64,000 nucleotides of DNA from Areca catechu (lineage: Eukaryota; Streptophyta; Magnoliopsida; Arecales; Arecaceae): positions 130,848,013 to 130,912,012 of the forward strand of contig CM038043.1 in NCBI GenBank assembly GCA_021397845.1. Direction: 5' to 3'. The position numbers and the translations under genes were made by a program. Positions 12,500-26,162 of the stretch are shown here, piece by piece. The notes beneath the pieces are model-generated. The model was not told the DNA's origin. It was given only the letters and a program-made list of their open reading frames with translations, and searched no databases. How positions within the stretch are numbered: position 1 is the first letter of the stretch; the number at the start of each line of letters is the position of its first letter.

Positions 12500-15400
12500 C
12501 AGAAGAGTATCTAATACCCATCTTCTATTTGTGATCATTGAACTCTTTGATTATGAGAGCTTTAGTAAATGGGTCAGCCAGGTTCTCCTTTTCGTCGACC
12601 TTCTAAATGTTGATGTCACCTCAATCCACGATCTCTCATATAAGGTAATAACAACATGGAATATGCTTGGTGTGTTGATGGGACTTTGGCTATTTGGCTT
12701 GAGTTATGGTTCTAGTGCTGTCACAATACAGGAAAATTGGACTATCAAGGGAGTGTGCCACTCTAAGCTCATCGAGGAACTTTTGCAATCATACAGCTTC
12801 CTTAATTGCATTTGATGCTGCAATATACTCCACCTCGCAAATTGGATCTACTATGATGTGCTACTTAAAACATTTTTAGTAGATCGCTCTACCATTCAGG
12901 ATAAAAGCAAAGCTTGACACACTTTTACTATCACCCTATCTGATTGAAAATTGAAGTCAGTGTATCCCACAAGTTTTAAGTCAGGTTCTCTACAAATGAG
13001 CTATTGGTCTTTAATATTTCATAAATACTTGAGGATAGTTTTAATTACCTTCTAATGGGCCTCACCTGAGTTAGACTAGTATCTGCTTACTATCCCTAGT
13101 GAGTATGTCATGTCTAGTCTCATACATATCATGGTGTACATAATAAAACCCACTACTAAGCATATGGGATTCTACTCATGCTCTCTCTCTTCAAGAGTTG
13201 TAACACAATTCTTCTTAGAGAGAAAAATTTGATGGCCTATTGGAAGATAGACTTTCTTGGAATTCTCCATGCTAAACTACTTCAGCATAGTATCGATGTA
13301 CGTAGACTAAGACAATCCTAGAAGCTTCCCAGATCTATCTCTATAAATCTTCATTTCTAAGATGTAGGAAGCTTCATCCAAGTCCTTCATAGTAAACTAA
13401 GATAACAACCAAACCTTTATTCCCTGCAGTGCAAGGATGTCATTCCTGATTAAGTGAATATCATCCATATACAGTACAAAAAATACTATCATAGAACCAT
13501 CAGCCCACTTGTAAATCTAGGGTTTCTCCACATTCTTAACAAAATCATATGTTTTGATTATCTTATCAAAATACATATTCCAACTCTGAGATACCTACTT
13601 CAGTCCATAAATGGACCTCTAAAGCTTGCAAATCTTTGACTCATCTATAGATATGAACCTTTTAGGTTACATCATATACACCTCCTCATCCAGCTCTCTA
13701 TTTAGAAAAGCTATTCAAATATCCATTTGCCAAATTTCATAATCAAAGTATGCAGCTAAGGCAATCATAATCTGAACTGACTTAAGCATTGCCATAGAAG
13801 AAAATATCTCATTATAGTCAATACCATAATATTGACAATATCCCTTAGTAACCAAATGGGCTTTATAGGTCTCCACCTGCCCATCTATGCCCCATTTCCT
13901 TTTGAAAATTTATTTATATCTAATGGATTTTATCCCTTTAGGTGGATCAACTAGTATCCATACACTATTAATTTTCAGAAACTCCATTTCGAATTTCATG
14001 GCTCCAAGCCACTATCAGAGTCGGACCTCTATATGGCATCCATATAGGTAATCAGATCCTCGTTATTTTCATCGAGCTTAATAGGATTACCATCCCGAAC
14101 AAAGAAATCATAGTATCTATCTAGCTGATGTAGTACTTTATCGAATCTCCTTAATGATTTCTCTATGGGCTCTGGATTTGATATAATCAAAGCCAGTTCT
14201 ATGTTGTTCCTTAAATGTATCAGTTCCTCTACCTATTGAACTTCACTAAGTTCAACCTTAGCAACTTTAATTCCTTCACCAAGGCACTCATTTTCCAAAA
14301 GGTAGCCCTAAGATTGATGAACAACTTTTATTCTTCAATAAGGTAGAGTAATACCCTTTAGTTTCTTTGGGATATCCAACAAATAGGCACTTGTCAAACC
14401 TAGGCCCAAGTTTATCTATCTGTAGTCATTTGACATAAGCTTGACATTCCTAGACTCTTCATGTGAGAGCACTGATTTATGCCTTGTCCATATCTTATAT
14501 GGCATTTTGTCAACAGACTTGCTTGAAATCCTATTAAGAATATTACAAGCTGACTCTAGAGCATATCCTCAAAAGGAAATTAGCAGACTTGCAAACCCTA
14601 TCATAGATCGAATCATATCTAACAAGGTTTGATTCCTCCTTTTAGATACTCTATTTAATTGGGGTATCCCCGGAGGTGTCCATTGAAAGAGAATTCCATT
14701 CTCTTTTAGATATATCTGAAACACATAGGTAAGGTATTTTATTTTTTGATATGATCAAAAAGTTTTAATACTCTTTCTAGTTGGTTTCTCTATCTCATTA
14801 CAATATCATTTGAATATTTTAAATGACTTAGATTTATGTCTCATAAGAAAGGCATAACCATACCTCAAAAGGTCATCTATAAATATAATGACATAGTTAT
14901 ACCCACCCTTGGCTCTTGTGTTTATAGGTCTGCATGCATTAGTATATACCAGACTTAGAATCTCACTGGCCCATTCATCTTTTCCAGTAAAAGGTGAGTT
15001 GGTCATTTTTTTAAGGTAAGATTTACAAGTTGGTAGTGATTCATAATCACTAACTTCAAGGATACCCTCTTTAATCAACTTGTTTATCTTATTATTGTTA
15101 ATATAACCTAGCCTACAGTGCCAAAGATACATATCACTAATATTATCTATCCTAGGGCATTTGTTTAAAGTGTACATTACACTAACAGGTTATGATAGTA
15201 CATATATGCCATTTCTCATTTGTCCACTCATTACAACAATACCATTCAAAATGATATTGCAAATGTTATTCTTTATTGATAGTTCATAACCATACATGGC
15301 TAAAAGGCCTACAGAGATGACATTTAAAAGAAAAAATGGATAATAATGACATCACTTAAAATGACTATATAAGATTTGAAAACTAGCTTGATGACTTCCA

Positions 15401-15590
15401 AAGCCAGGACCGAGACTTGACTTCTATCTCCCACAGTTAGAAATCTTTCTCCATCCTCAAATCTTCTACTAACTTAAAGTATCTGCAAAGAATTACAAAT
15501 ATGAATAAAACTTTCAATATCCAATATCCAAGTAGTAGTATTACAAATAGAGAAATTACATGGCATTATCATATAAATACCTTGTCTAGC
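12500..15590 (-). pseudogene. pol: Element F pol, heavily decayed
   Basis: Sense order on the minus strand: protease remnant at about 15540-15484 (TWILDIES where a D-T/S-G site is expected), pre-integrase and integrase at 15177-14806, reverse transcriptase with a YMDDIHLI box near 13475-13457 followed by MKDLDEASYIL, and RNase H at about 12840-12530 with a YCDS motif and a C-terminal ENLADPFTKAL. Frames are joined only by crossing many stops and shifts. The third integrase-box residue of LIHTDVCGP-type elements is changed here to VYTNACRP, so the first catalytic Asp is lost. It is not functional. Confidence 0.82.
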
Positions 15591-15594
15591 AACT

Positions 15595-16434
15595 CCTTGT
15601 TGCTTCCTCTGCTTTAGCCTGTTCGAGTCAAGGAAAGCAATATAAAGAGGACAGTTGCTCTTCTAATGACCTTGCTTCTTGCAAAAGAAGCACTCTGCCT
15701 AACTCTTATTAGCCTTATTCTTCTTCTCCTAACAGGTCCCAACACTTTGTACCTTCTTATTTTTATTCTTTTTTTCCTTTATTAAAGGAATGATGCCTTG
15801 CCAAAGAACCTCCCACTAGATTCATCGATCCCTTATGGAGCTGGTGATGCTTCTTATAGGTCTGTAGTAATCCTAGCAAACTATAGTAATTTACTACAGG
15901 CCACATTATTCTATAAGATAGAGAAAGTCTAGGTAGGAAGTAGGCAAGGAATTTTGGATCAAATCTTTTCCAAGCTGCTCATGCAAGGGATAGCCAAGTT
16001 TGTCCAAGTGCTTGATCTGCTCGATCATATATAATAAATAATCAGTGACCGAGGCCCCTTCATGCATTCAGATATTAAAAATAGCATAAAAGGTCATGTG
16101 CCTCTCAACATCATCTGGTGTGCCAAAAAAAATTCTTTAACTTTTGAAGGATTTTCTCTAGCCAGGCTTCCTCGAACTTGCAACTGAACTCATCATTCAT
16201 AGCCGCCAACATTATGCATCACACACTGGTCTAGTCAAAGAGCCACTTTTGATAAGTGTCCCTAACCACATCGTGAGCATTGGAAGCAGACTACTCAAGT
16301 GCAGGATCTGTTATCACATAAAGGATCCTTTTATGTTCCAAGATGATCCTAATCTTTTGATACTAGCTATCGAAGTTGGAATCAATGAGCTTGTCATTAT
16401 CCAATAATGATCTAAGCAATAAATTGGTGGCCAT
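15595..16434 (-). pseudogene. gag: Element F gag, decayed
   Basis: The ATG at 16434 opens MATNLLLRSLLDNDKLIDSN, a typical start for Tork-type gag. A Trp-to-stop change and further stops follow. A zinc knuckle is readable at about 15697-15655 (C-F-F-C-K-K-Q-G-H-stop-K-S-N-C), so the C-x2-C-x4-H-x4-C ligands survive but a stop falls just after the His. Confidence 0.75.
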
Positions 16435-18308
16435 TATCTAAAAGTAAAATATAAGACCAATTAGTATAAAAATTATAAACCCGAAAGACTTGGACTTTAG
16501 TTTAAAGGTCCTCCTACTATTTTATACAGATTGGTAGCCTCTATCTTTAATTTGAGGAATTGCATTAATCTCTTAGCAAGTACTAGAATTTTATAGACTG
16601 TACATGAGTCTGACTTTGGTCAGCCCATCCATGTATATCTAAAAGTGGGTTTTAAACCAATTATTTCTCCAAACAACTTTTAGTAATCAATTTTACTCCA
16701 TGTACCTCTTTAATGGGCCTTTGGGCCTTCCACTGAAATTCCTGATTAGGTCCAACCATTAACATAATAAAATTCAATGCTTCTAACCAACAAATAGTCA
16801 AGCTCGTTTTGATCAGTCTACCCAACCACCATTAAGAGACTTGCACTGAGCCATCATATTATGAATGGCAATTTCAACACCTAGATGAACACTAGGCCTT
16901 TGAGCTTCCAGTGATCACCCAACTATTGAACTCATTACCATTCACTTAATAGGAGGCTATGACTTAGTTACCATCATAACTTCATTATTTTAAGGATCTA
17001 ATAATTTAGAGGATTTAAACTTATATGAGATAGATGAAAGAGAAGACATGGACCATTTAGTCAAGAATCCTTTCACTGACTTTACCAAGTCATAAAAAGG
17101 GTTCAAGATAAACCAGTCTAAGGGCACCCAAATCAATCAAATTGATCAACCTTAATGACATGGATTTACTCAAATCAATAAGCTATCTTGATCGAATATG
17201 ATTGACCACATTAGCTAGATAAGTGAGATCAATAAGAGAGTTCCATCATTATCCTCTTTTCTTAGACACCAAATAAGTTGACCAGGTAAGAGGTAGCCCC
17301 AAGAATCATGATAAAACTACCAAACTTATCTTAGATACCAATCGATTTATTAGATTAGATTAGATTAGCCTAAAGACTCGGGTCTAACCACTAAGCCACT
17401 ATCAGGTCTAATTAGAAGCATGGACTTGATCAAACTACAACTATTATGAATGATATAAGAGAGGAGATCTAACTCAACACATAATTAGATTTTAACTTTC
17501 TCTTATTAAGTCTATATTCTTCTAATCCTAGGACTAACCCAGTTAAGAAACCTAACTCAAGCTAACCAAATGCCCAAAGGTTTATGAAAAATGACTTAAG
17601 ATCTTTCATTCTCAATTCAAGATTTTTTAATCATTAGAACTTAATTCTTAATTAAGTTCAACAATCTTTTATATCAAAACATTTCTAATTTTAATTTACA
17701 AAATATTTTTACAACAAAAACTCAACTTATGATTTTTTTGGCGTCTACTATGAGTCGACACATTCTGGTCAAGTATTGATACTTCCATGAGTTGAGACAT
17801 AGTGAGACCCTATGACATCGACTCATAGAAAGTGAATAGAGACCCATTCTTTTAGTCTGCAATCTTGAGTCGATACTTACAGGAGCAAGTTCGGCTCACA
17901 AGATCCAAGTGTCGATACTTCAATGCTAAGTATCGATACCTGTAGGCTGGCAGAAAATATAATATTTCTAAATCTAAGCTTTATGCTAAACAATTTAACA
18001 TAACAATTCATAAATTCTAACTTAGAATATTTCCAAACTAATTTATGAAATAAGATCATATTAAAAGGGATTAAAACAATTTTAATCAAATCTCCTTTTG
18101 TCGTTCTTCTTCATGAGTCATGATACAAGTGGCACCCCTACATACCATAAGAGATCCCATTGAATGGGAAGTGAGGGCCTATAAACCCTACTTATCTTTT
18201 ATGACCGGATGGCCTAGTGAATCTACCTAATCCAAGTACTAAGCAAATAAAAGAATCATTTTAATATTTTGGTTTATATACACGATTATCATGCCATATA
18301 AACCTAGT
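16435..18308 (-). other. Untranslated leader of element F
   Basis: A stretch of about 1.9 kb lies between the primer site and the gag start, with no coding frame that I recognise. It is unusually long for this lineage and may hold an old insertion. At 17738-17945 it carries a cluster of GTCGACAC/GTCGATACTT motifs like those of the SIRE-type elements. Confidence 0.5.
17738..17945. repeat. GTCGAC/ATCGATACTT motif cluster in the leader of F
   Basis: About eight copies or near copies of GAGTCGAYAC and GTATYGATAC occur in 208 bases, in both orientations because the core is palindromic. The same words occur in the LTRs of F (11460-11520, 19436-19500) and in the SIRE-type LTRs. Confidence 0.6.
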
Positions 18309-18320
18309 GCTTTGATATCA
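18309..18320 (-). other. Primer binding site of element F
   Basis: The sense strand reads TGATATCAAAGC, two bases off TGGTATCAGAGC, and lies one base inside the 5' LTR that starts at 18322. It is the initiator tRNA-Met type used by copia elements, decayed by transitions. Confidence 0.75.
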
Positions 18321-18321
18321 A

Positions 18322-20107
18322 TGTTAAAAAACCTAGGCTATTTATGCATGCATTTCAAAATTCTTTTAAATATAAATGTAGTAGAAACTACAAGATTAAA
18401 CTATTTAATCTAGTCAGGCATTAGAATATTTCTATAAATAGCCTATACAGGATCATAACATGATAATATGCATATAAAAATAAGCTAAAATATAAAATAA
18501 ATACAAACTTAATGCTATAGACTCTATCTATAGCTAATGAGATCAATAACTCATTATCTTTTTAAAGTGATCGACGATCACCACCGCTGGAAGGTTTTGA
18601 TAAAAAACTTTGTGAGTTACATAGTGTGTCTGGCCTTTATCAATAATCCACATAGCAGCTCTTGCCTGATCAGCTCCCTTGGAGTGCTAGCTCCTTTGGA
18701 ACCTTGTTAGCTAATCTTTCTTCTTCTGGACACTGGGATACTCTTGGAATAGAAGAATAACCTGTAGGAGGATAGAGTATTGGAGAAGATGAAATGGAAA
18801 TCCCTTTCCTTTTTCACTCTTTCCAAGTCCTAGTAAAATCACTAGGAAGCACACACCCAAAACCTGTAGCCTCATTACCCCACTCTAACTTTTCCTTAGA
18901 TGGAAACTTAGCAAGCCTTTCTTCTCTCTAACTCAAAAATTCTTGATCAGCACTTGATCAACCCCTCCCATCCATTAGCAACCCATCTATATAGGTGCCC
19001 AGGTGGTTAGGAGGGTGAGGGAGTTAAGGACAGATAAGGGAAGGGAGGTGAGGAAGGTTAAAACCAGACAGATAAGGGAAGGGAGGTGAGAAAGGTTAAA
19101 ACCAACTCAAATTCAAAATTCAAGTTTAAATTTAAATTCAAAGCTAAATTCAAAATTCAGATTTGAATTCAAATTCTAAGACCAATTTAAATTTGAATTT
19201 AAAATTCAAATTCAAATAGGACTAGAGTGCATGGGCTAGGTCTAATTCAATTGAACTCAACTCGAGCTCAAACCAATCATATTTGATTCTAACCCAAATT
19301 TCATAGTTCAATCACATTGAACTAACCAGCATTCAATTGCCAATAAATCCTCCAATAATTTACCATCCATTGGTAAAAAAATCTTTCCATAATATTTGCA
19401 ATATTAATGAATCAAGACTTGAAAAATTCTAAGTGTCGGCTTACCAAAGTATCATTAATTAGAAATGTCGACTCAAGGTCAAGTATTAATCATATAGATA
19501 ATTGAATCCTGCAACAATTCTTAATCATTGACCAGCCATCAGATCAAGTAGAAACTTCTATTATGTGAGACCCTATAGATTTGAAAACTAAGCCAATAGC
19601 ATTGGAACAATTTTTATATCAATCAAAGTCACCATCTAGCAATGACACCTGATGTTCGGATAGGTCATAAGTTGCAGAGTCACAATCAGGAACCTCTGGC
19701 ATATAGTTACCATATAATTCATCTATTTGACCCTCAATGCTTAGGATGACTTCAGGGTTTAATTGGTAACCCTTAAATAGCTCATCCATAATGTGTCTCA
19801 ATCTCATAAGTCCCGTGACTCCTCACAAAAACTATCCTGGCCAACATTTTAGTAAATTGAAATGCAATAAGACATTCACTCCAATACTTAGAGGGGTCAA
19901 TCCCATCTCAACTCACACACTAACTTTATAAGTACTTGACTGCATTCAAAAACTTTTTGTCATTGGATTAGAAATCTTAGTCCAACACTAAAATATAGTG
20001 AGTTGCTTGCAAGTCATCATCATGATCTCAGGTCTGAGGGATACTTATATCAGTATCCCTTTGCTAGCAATACTTGATAAAAGAGTACTCTATAGGTGGG
20101 TCAATGG
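18322..20107 (-). repeat. 5' LTR of element F, first part
   Basis: It aligns with 10404 to about 12120 of the left LTR and is then cut off at 20107 by the outer end of element G. The alignment resumes at 28494. A duplicated GACAGATAAGGGAAGGGAGG segment occurs at 19030-19095 and is absent from the other LTR. Confidence 0.83.
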
Positions 20108-22436
20108 TGCACATCGCTATGCATCGATTTTAATATCTTAATTTTACTATTCTTATATAGGGTAGTGGAAGTAAGGATCGAATCCACAGGAACTTTTGAG
20201 TTATTTAAAAAAAATAAATAATAAAATAATAGAATTCACAAGATTATATTCAAGATACGATCTATCTTAATGAGAGTACAGCCCATACCCGTAGATCATA
20301 GCCCATCCCTTTTAGAAATAGATCAATCAAAGATTATAAGTAAAAAAAAATTATTTATTTCATAACATTAAACAAATATAACTCATAATAAACTAAATGA
20401 ATTTCTAAAAAAATAAACATTCCTCTTCCCTGAGATCAGGCTTCCCATGATAACTCGATAAAGATCGGAAGGTGGATCAGCATCACTAGGATAGACCAAG
20501 CAGGTGGAGATTGAGATGTGCTGAAGACTAGGGAACCAAGATGTAGTGGAGATCAGGGATGAAAACTATGTTAGAAGGGCAGTCAAAAGAGTGGATGGGA
20601 AGGCAGAAGAGCGAAGAGATTATGGAAGTGGAAGGGATCGAGAGTAATGGGTGGAGTGCAGAGAAGTGGAAGGATCAGAGAAGGAATGATGGAAGGAGCA
20701 CGGAATGGATCTCCCCAGAATAAGTGGAAGGGATCGAGGAAGAATGGTGGAAAAATATCCTAAAGGAGTGGAGAAGTGACATTTTTTTATAGACGGAGAG
20801 GAATGCATAGGGCTCACGTGGGAACCGCGTTGTTGTTCCATTGCTATCTCCTCAACCATCTTTGGTTTCACAGAGTTATCTATTGGATCGTCACACCCGC
20901 CTACCCATATTCTGTTTTCCATCTCAAAAATTAAACTCCACTTATCCATCCTCCATGATTGATTTCTTTCTTCTAACCTTAGTTTCTCATTCAAACATCG
21001 CCTGCCAGCTCCCGACAAATGGCTTTGGATTGATAAAAGATAAAGGATGTAGCAGACGACGAGGCAACACGAGTGAGGGTGATAGGCATGGGATCTTGGG
21101 TATGGCTGGTGATGGCTAGCAGGTGCTGGTAAGTAATTGCAACAATAACATTGGGCAGCAGGCAGCCCAGTTGCTGGATCGTGAGATAGAGGAAATGGTT
21201 ATGGTGATGTCTCGGTGGAAGAAGGAAGGCAAAGAGAGGGGACGACCGATGGCTCTTGGTGGTAGGCGGTAGTAATAGGGAAGAAGACTGTGGAGGGCAT
21301 CTTGATGAATGGTGATGGGATGAAGGTGGTTTATGGCCATGGGGAGCTTCCGAGTGGGAGGAAAAAAGCGGTGGTGGTAGTGCTAGCTTGCAGTAGTTGA
21401 GATGGGATGTGCAACTGAACTGGTAGGGAGGAGGCCATGGGTGGAGCAAGCAGCGATGGGATGGTGGACGGCATCTCCGACCAGAGGTCTAGCGGTGGTG
21501 AAATGGCACAAATCTGTCTTGGACAGGAGGAAGAAAAATCAAGGAGACCGGCACTTGAACATGGCTCAAATGGTGGTGGACCAGCTTCTCCAGCATTCCT
21601 TCCAGCCACAATGATGATGGATTAGGTCGAAGGGAAGAAGATGGAAGATGGCGACTTCCACCCAGGTTGGAGGATGGTGAAGCAGGCACGACATTATGGT
21701 GATAGCAAACATAGGTGATGGCTAGCAGGGATCTTGAATGATGGTTGTTGGTGATCAGTGATGCCTCTTGGATCGGCAATAGGGGACAGAAACTGGTGGC
21801 GATCATGAGCTTGGTAGGTGGCAGACATGTTGGAGAAGATGGCACTGTTGTTGGTTTTGAAGATGGAGCAGAAGATGGGATTCTTGAGCTAGTGAGAGGA
21901 AAGGGCTAGTGACGGATTGGGTAGAGATCATGGCCAGAGATGGAAGAGTGGCCAAGGAAGAAGATGGGCTGACAGTGGTGCTCGATGAGTCACACGAAGA
22001 TCGGTGGGATTTTGGAGGAGAGAATCGGTGATCGATAGTTCCGACAGCTTCTTCGGGTGGAGGAGGTGGCTTCGGTGATGACGCGATGATGGTTCTGGTG
22101 ATTTTGGCTCAAAATAGGCTTCGCAGTCCATGGTTCTGAGCCATGGACCACTGGCCATGGTTGCTGGTGGTCCGTTGGCCATTCCGTAGACCGGGCAGCC
22201 AATCCATGGTGGAACGGTTGCCCTAAAATCTGTGCAAATCCTTGTAATTTTTTTGAAAATTGATTCTGAGCTTGTTTTAACTCTGATTTGAGTGATGTTT
22301 ATGTCGTTGGACTTCTAAAATCAAGATCTTCATATTGGTAAAATTATTTCCCACAAAATACTATATAAAAGTATTAATTTTAATTATATAAAGTTAAATT
22401 AATTATTAATTTAATATGTATTTAATATAGTTATCA
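20108..22436 (-). repeat. 3' LTR of element G
   Basis: It is colinear with 26163-28493 and closely similar throughout. The middle (20600-22200) is rich in GATGG, GGTGGTGG and similar triplet-like words. These create many overlapping open frames on both strands, for example 20620-21018 and 20991-21449 on minus, with Pro/Ser/His-rich translations and no domain. I regard these as compositional and not genes. Confidence 0.88.
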
Positions 22437-22452
22437 CATCCCCCAACTTGAA
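22437..22452 (-). other. Polypurine tract of element G
   Basis: The sense strand reads CAAGTTGGGGGATG immediately before the LTR start TGATAAC. This G-rich form is typical of plant Athila/Tat-like gypsy elements. Confidence 0.78.
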
Positions 22453-25400
22453 CTTTTTCTCATCTTCGAGTAAAGGAGATGAATTAGCCATGTGTACTAA
22501 CTTATCCAAGAAGTAAAGATTATCCTACTAATTCTAAAATTAGTTGCTACCCGATTAGAGCATAAAAGAGATCTTTCATCGAATTACCAATTCTATCAAT
22601 TTAGTGGCCGAGTAAACTCCATAAAAATTTCAAGAGTTCTTCTTTTCTAAACTTCTTATCTTACTCTTTAAATCCTCTAACTTACTTGGTGGTGTAGTAC
22701 CAGTTTATTAAGTCTCCTTCTTCTTCTTCTTCTTTTCTCTTTTTTTTATGAATAATGTAGAGTTAGTGCAATGTCCTAACATCTTACTTTCTAGTTGACT
22801 CTTGTAGCGAGCTTTAGGCCAATGACTCCTAAACCAATTATAAAATACCTTTCAGGTTTACTGACTCGAGTTAAAAAGGCTATATGTTAAGACTGTTTCT
22901 ACAAGAGGTTTCCTCACATCCTCACCTTTTGACGTGAACATTGTCACTTATTTAGGCAAAGGGGCCCGGTTACTCAGTGAAGATGCTAAAAACCTTATTT
23001 ATGAAACTTTAAAGAGGACTTTTTATGATTCCTTGATATTTTCACCTATACCATTTTAAGGTAGATTCTTTATCGAGATCAATAGGTAGAAGGGTCAGCA
23101 ATTACTCAAAAAAAATTTCCTGGTCTAAACTCTACCACTTATTAGGCTTCAATGATAATTTATCCCTTAGTATTTCTAAAACTATCTAAACCATTAATCA
23201 TTCATCATTTAGCAAGCTTGATTATTTTCAAATCGAGACAAAATTTAGTACACAAAAATTGATTAAAGTTCTACTCGAGGATTAATTTAATTATCCCTCC
23301 CCTAACTTAATTTCCATTATCCCTAATGGAAGAGGATACTAGTAATGCAATGTAACTTAAATGACAAGGAAGGATACCACCTGGAAGAGTACTTGAGGAC
23401 TGGATGTTCCTTTATCGCCATACTCTTCTCAATTTAATTTTATTGCTCTTCTAGGGTTATTCTAAAAAAAAAGAAAAGTAGATGGTTCAAATAAATGCAT
23501 AAACTGGGTTACCTTCTCGCTAGTGCTAAGTTTAATATCTTCAACCAGATGCTAAGAGAGAGTGTTACTAATATTGATCTTGATTACATCCCTCAAGTTT
23601 TATAAAAAACAGGATCAATCACGAGGCCTTGTTATCGAGGCAAAAAAATATTTGTAGAGTATTTTATGATGATTGTCCCTCAATCGTAGTGTGCATTGGG
23701 CAAGCATGCAAGACCAAGATTTAAAAATATGATTATAATTTTATTGATGATTAGGAAGGGATTGTGTGTGTTGGGTTGAGAGTGGGGGTGGCAGCTTAGA
23801 AATTTTTCTAACTCTATAAGGATCTACCCTAGTCCCTTTCTCGGGTATGATGTGTCTTGACATCATCACTTCATGATGGAACTTACCAAGTTAACTGTAA
23901 ATCTATTTCCATACATCATTTTTGGATGATAGATAGATTTTGGAGATGATCCTCGAAAGTATTATCAGTTATAAAATTTTCAAGATTTTTATCCCTCATT
24001 TTATAGATGTCCCATCCAATAGCTTTTTTATGCATTTTTAGAACACCAACTATTTGGTCTTCTTGGTTAGGGATCATTGGTAGGGTATCAGTAGATGTGT
24101 CAGGAAGTGGATTAAAATCATCTACCCTAAAATGAGGTGGACAGGGATCTAACGACTTCTGGGGACGAATTGGAGGTGTGGCTTCCCCTTCATGTTATTT
24201 TGTTGTAGTCCTGGGAAGCTTCAATCAATTCCATCTTGTCATCAATTTCTTTTTCCATCCCAATGGAAGATTCTAGGTCACTTAGGAAGGAGGCCATAGG
24301 TAAGAAGGATGATGATGGAAGTGGTTCATTCCACCAATTTGATTTTTCTGTCTCAGTCGAATTATCTATATGGGTCTCTATGATAATGTAGGGTTGTTCC
24401 ATGACCAGTTCATTCCCGAGAGTTATGGTCAGTTATTCAAAAAAAAATAAAGAATCATTAAAATCTTTAACTTGATAATGTCTCTCTAAATTACTATTAA
24501 AATCTCTAGCTTGGTAATAACCCTCTAAGTGACTCTTGGACTAACTAGGCAGCACTCCTTCCTTCCAATTAACTTCAATTAAAAATCTATTAGTCTGATT
24601 AAGCTCATGATAGATTGCTACTGAGATATGATTAGTTGGTGATATTGGGCAAATCTATCGACTTCTAGGTTAGTTTGAGGGGAAGGTGGGTTCTGACTAA
24701 TTTTTTTGATCTAGTCTATTGCTTGTAGAACCTTTCCTTGAAAAGATAGGCTATAAAGAGTAGGAGAAGGTTGACAATAGGGCTGATTAAAATAAAGTGC
24801 ATATGGAGATCTTTGGGGTATCGGGGTAACCACTAGATGTGGTTACTATGAAAAATCTGATTGAGCCCCACAAATTGGGTTGTCAGTATCAAAGTTTAGG
24901 TTTTCTCCTGGTCTACAGGAGATATAAGTTTGATCTTGATAAATTTGGTCATACCTAGACTCAATGAATTGGTACATGACTGGTATTTTATTTATTTATT
25001 TATTTATTTTAAAGAGGTGAAGGTGGAAGAAGAGAGAAGAAAGATAAAGAAGTCTGATGCGAGCCTAAGGGGTCCTAAAGCTAAAAGGGATAGAGAAAAA
25101 GTATTAATTAAAGTTCTAAAGAAAAGACTCCTAAGAGAGTCCTAAACTAGAAACAAAAATATTTAATTAACCTTTTTTCCAAACAAATGATGCAATTAAA
25201 ATCAATTCTATCTTGGGGTTAACCTAAATCTAGACAGCTCCTAATTATTCCAAGGTTACCTTTGAGCACTCCAAGCCTAAGACTAATTAACTGACTCAGC
25301 AAGATAAGTGTAAGGTTGGTGGGGGTCTCCCCAATGTTGCTTGCCTTAGACACCAATTAAAATTAGCCAGTTAAGTGAACAGAACCAATTAAAGAACCAC

Positions 25401-25970
25401 CTTCCTTCGGGTTCTTGTCCCTGAACCACTTACCTTAGATACCAAGCAATTAATTAAACTGAACCTGGTTCAACTCTAAAGTTCCCTTATCTTATTGAGC
25501 TCAAAATTCCTAGGGCTAACATCTTATTAATTTTAATAATTAAGGTCTGGGTCAATGCTCTTGCGGGGTGGTGATTTATGTGCTAAGGAAGGGTAATGAA
25601 CTCCCCACCTTATCTAATTAACAGGTTTATGCCCTAAAAGTTAATTATGAAGAGATGAATGCAATAAATAAGATATCCAAACTTAGATTTATCACATAAA
25701 CAAAATTAAACTAATTACTTTTTTTAAAATTAGGTGGTTAAGTCTCTAATCTCCTAATAAGTTATGAGAATGTCAAGATTTTATTTTTTTATATATTTAT
25801 ATATATATATTTTTAAAAAGTTTTTTTTAAGTATGTTCAATCTTTTTGTAACCTAGGATAACCATTCAACATAATGTAAAGTTATGCCAAGGCAACCTTA
25901 TATCAGGATATGTACGATTAAAAAATACTAACTACTAAATTTTAATTATTTTTTTTGATTTTTGATTTTT
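22453..25970 (-). other. Interior of element G, no autonomous genes
   Basis: The interior is AT-rich with no reverse transcriptase, integrase or protease motif on either strand. A minus-strand frame at 24402-24190 (70 codons, acidic) is not recognised. The stretch 25180-25560 matches, in reverse complement, the leader of element H at 29760-30030, so G and H share leader sequence and are related. A TTTA repeat lies at 24985-25009 and an AT repeat at 25788-25812. Confidence 0.6.
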
Positions 25971-26083
25971 TAAAAAATAATGCCAAAAGTTTTCATGGAT
26001 TCAATCTTTACTTCTGCTACTCTACCTAAGAATAGTAGAATTAAGGTATTAAAATCAGTGCATAGCGATGTGCACTAGATTTT

Positions 26084-26125
26084 TGGCACCGTTACCGGGA
26101 ATCGAACCTGGGTCACTCACGTGAT
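26084..26125 (-). other. tRNA-Asp(GTC) 3'-half relic extending beyond a normal primer site
   Basis: The plus strand reads as the complement of plant tRNA-Asp from the CCA end, through the acceptor and T arm and the variable region, into the anticodon stem and loop, about 42 bases. Every mismatch that I can place by eye against the plant tRNA-Asp sequence I know is a G-to-A or C-to-T transition. A normal primer site covers about 12-20 bases. No 5' half is present, so it is not a tRNA gene. Confidence 0.72.
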
Positions 26126-26133
26126 GCGAGTTT

Positions 26134-26153
26134 GATCCCTGGCAACGGTGCCA
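26134..26153 (-). other. Primer binding site of element G (tRNA-Asp type)
   Basis: The sense strand reads TGGCACCGTTGCCAGGGATC, close to TGGCGCCGTTGCCGGGGATC, the complement of the 3' end of tRNA-Asp, as used by Athila-like gypsy elements. It lies nine bases inside the 5' LTR. Confidence 0.82.
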
Positions 26154-26162
26154 AAAATCTTA

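Noticed and set aside
12450..12815. A plus-strand 121-codon frame.
   Set aside because: It is the antisense of the RNase H region of F, whose minus-strand translation gives ENLADPFTKAL.
20620..22202. Many open frames on both strands, up to 152 codons, that might be a host gene.
   Set aside because: The same stretch occurs in the other LTR of G (26639-28188) with shifts between frames; the composition is repetitive and the translations have no recognisable domain.
24930..25145. A plus-strand 71-codon frame with a Lys/Arg/Glu-rich C-terminus.
   Set aside because: It spans a TTTA repeat and purine-rich sequence in the interior of G, on the strand opposite to the element, with no domain or counterpart.
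26084..26153. A tRNA-Asp gene.
   Set aside because: Only the 3' half and a second inverted T arm and acceptor are present, there is no 5' half or D arm, and it sits at a retrotransposon primer site.
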